DNA of 6,014 nucleotides from Pseudomonadota bacterium. GTDB taxonomy: Bacteria > Desulfobacterota > Desulfobacteria > Desulfobacterales > Desulfobacteraceae. The DNA lies in NCBI GenBank assembly GCA_018812385.1, contig JAHJDU010000546.1, positions 1 through 6,014 of the forward strand, in the 5' to 3' direction. The notes under the pieces were generated by a model, which was not told the origin of the DNA, made no database searches, and saw only the letters and a program-made list of their open reading frames with translations. Made by a program: the position numbers and the translations under genes. Shown here in pieces: positions 4,655-6,014 of this stretch; the stretch's first letter is position 1, and each line of letters starts with the position of its first letter.

Positions 4655-6014
4655 TACTCATGTCTGTGGACAATAAAGTGCCGCCCCTTGATCTTGTTTT
4701 CGGAGAGCGTTTTTTCGGCTTTATCGGCCATGGTGCGCTCAATGGCAACGTAGGAATAAAACTCAAAGCAGTTGATTTTGCCCACGCAGCCTCCGTTGAT
4801 TCCCGCATCCTTGGTCAGAGCACCCAGGATATCTCCAGGCCGAAGCTTGGCCTTTCGCCCACCGTTGATGGAGAGGGTCACCATGGGAGGTGTGGCGCTC
4901 TCTTCGGTTACGGGCTCAAGCGCTTCGATATCAGATACCTCAAAAGTAGTGCCCATCAAGGTGTTTATCTCTTCCAGCCTGAAGCGCTCTTGGGACGTCA
5001 TAAGGGAAAACGCCATCCCCTCTTTCCCGGCCCGGCCTGTCCGGCCGATACGGTGGATATACACCTCCGGCTCAAAGGGGAGGTCAAAGTTGATTACCGC
5101 ACTGAGTCCTGAGATATCAAGGCCCCTTGCTGCCACGTCCGTGGCCACCAGAATGGGGGTGCTGCCGTTGGAAAAACGCACCAATATTTCAGTTCTATCC
5201 TTCTGCTCAAGGTCACCGTGAATGGCCAGAGATGAAAACCCTTTTGCCTCAAGAAAGGTTGAAAGAGACTTGCACTGCAGCTTGGTGTTGCAGAAAATCA
5301 GTGCCGATGCAGGTTTATATGCATTTAAAATCTGAGCCGCAACAACGGGCTTCCAAGCCCACCCGGACTCGTAAAAATATTGGCGAATAACATTTTGTTC
5401 GTGCTCAACATCCACCATCACCCGGTGGGCGTTTTTCTGAAACCGCGTGCTTAAGTCAAGGATCGGCTTTGGAAATGTAGCGGAAAAAAGAAGGGTCTGG
5501 TGATGCTCCGGAACATAACCCATGATCACTTCAATGCTGTCGGCAAAACCAATATCCAGCATTCGGTCCGCCTCATCCAGAACAAGGGTGGTAACATGAT
5601 CAAGATTCATTGTCCCGCGCTTTAAATGCTGTTCAATGCGCCCGGGAGTACCCACCACAATATGCCCCTGATGCTCCAGAGAGATCTGCTGGGGCAGGAA
5701 GGGCACCCCGCCGCAGATTGTTACAATTTTGATATTGTGTTTGAACCGGGCTATGCGTCGCAGCTCCCCGGCCACCTGCTCTGCCAGTTCACGGGTGGGA
5801 CACATCACCAGGACCTGCACCCTGAAGCACTTCACATTCAGGTTGTGCAGCAAGCCGATGCCAAAGGCTGCGGTCTTCCCGCTCCCTGTCTTGGCCTGGG
5901 CCAGCAGGTCCTCCCCTTTAAGCACATGGGGCAAACTCCCCGCCTGGACCGGAGTCATCTCCTGGTACCCCAGGGTCTCCAGATTTTCGATCATTGGTTT
6001 GGTTAATGGTAATG
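4654..6014 (-). CDS. dbpA: ATP-dependent RNA helicase DbpA (5' end outside the window)
   Basis: This is a DEAD-box RNA helicase acting in 50S ribosome assembly; E. coli DbpA is directed to hairpin 92 of 23S rRNA by its C-terminal domain. Counting from the Met at 5994, the sequence shows the Q-motif region (LGYQEMTPVQ, 8-17), motif I AKTGSGKT (34-41), Ia PTRELA (66-71), TPGR (116-119), DEAD (140-143), SAT (171-173), ATDVAARGLDI (284-294) and HRIGRTGRAG (314-323). The C-terminal RNA-binding domain begins near MVTLSINGGRKAKLRPGDILG (371 on) and carries the DbpA signature GGRKAKLRPGDILGALT, separating it from RhlB, RhlE, SrmB and CsdA. The Met at 5994 is probably not the start. The frame stays open to the window edge, reads LPLTKP just upstream and aligns with E. 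coli residues before LNELGY, and no ribosome binding site precedes that ATG. About ten or more N-terminal residues are therefore missing. GC is clearly higher than in the genes to its left. Confidence 0.95.
   Translation of the reverse strand, partial: LPLTKPMIENLETLGYQEMTPVQAGSLPHVLKGEDLLAQAKTGSGKTAAFGIGLLHNLNVKCFRVQVLVMCPTRELAEQVAGELRRIARFKHNIKIVTICGGVPFLPQQISLEHQGHIVVGTPGRIEQHLKRGTMNLDHVTTLVLDEADRMLDIGFADSIEVIMGYVPEHHQTLLFSATFPKPILDLSTRFQKNAHRVMVDVEHEQNVIRQYFYESGWAWKPVVAAQILNAYKPASALIFCNTKLQCKSLSTFLEAKGFSSLAIHGDLEQKDRTEILVRFSNGSTPILVATDVAARGLDISGLSAVINFDLPFEPEVYIHRIGRTGRAGKEGMAFSLMTSQERFRLEEINTLMGTTFEVSDIEALEPVTEESATPPMVTLSINGGRKAKLRPGDILGALTKDAGINGGCVGKINCFEFYSYVAIERTMADKAEKTLSENKIKGRHFIVHRHE

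Noticed and set aside
4660..5221. Long plus-strand open frames (about 150 codons each) opposite dbpA
   Set aside because: dbpA is unambiguous here on the minus strand. These frames arise from its GC-biased codon positions and show no family features.
5626..6006. A 126-codon plus-strand open frame opposite the dbpA N-terminal part
   Set aside because: It is fully antisense to the conserved helicase core, with low-complexity His/Gln/Leu composition and no ribosome binding site of note.
1..6014. CRISPR arrays, tRNA genes, insertion sequences or phage attachment sites
   Set aside because: No regularly spaced repeats, cloverleaf-like sequence, transposase motifs or terminal inverted repeats were found on reading both strands.

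Overview
The window looks like a piece of chromosome from a moderately AT-rich anaerobic bacterium. A desulfobacterial (Desulfobacterota, formerly Deltaproteobacteria) origin is my best guess. It rests on the mix of a cysteine-rich radical SAM protein, a YtcJ-type amidohydrolase, a DbpA helicase and several orphan small genes, not on any diagnostic marker. There is no rRNA, tRNA, CRISPR array or recognisable insertion sequence.

Layout, left to right. A plus-strand radical SAM enzyme of unknown substrate fills 76-1509. A short convergent intergenic stretch (1510-1613) follows and carries a terminator-like hairpin for each strand. Everything right of it is on the minus strand. In transcription order (right to left) this is dbpA, a DEAD-box rRNA helicase whose N-terminus runs off the right edge; a possible 50-codon ORF; an Amidohydro_3/YtcJ-type metal-dependent amidohydrolase; a possible small frameshifted gene; a 122-aa protein resembling the C-terminal part of DUF2867; and a 217-aa polytopic membrane protein I do not recognise.

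The minus-strand genes are closely spaced and share direction, so the amidohydrolase, the DUF2867-like gene and the membrane gene could be one transcription unit. dbpA is a housekeeping ribosome-assembly gene with visibly higher GC and may simply lie upstream. No pathway can be assigned to the group with confidence.

The observations most worth a second look are in the two gaps of the minus-strand run. Each contains an open reading frame that nearly fills it. One begins inside the dbpA stop codon (TAATG overlap) and ends 4 nt before the amidohydrolase start. The other gives a protein-like 63-residue product only if a -1 shift occurs at a seven-T run, where the heptamer T TTT TTA sits in the correct frame. 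A homopolymer indel or sequencing error is the simpler explanation there.
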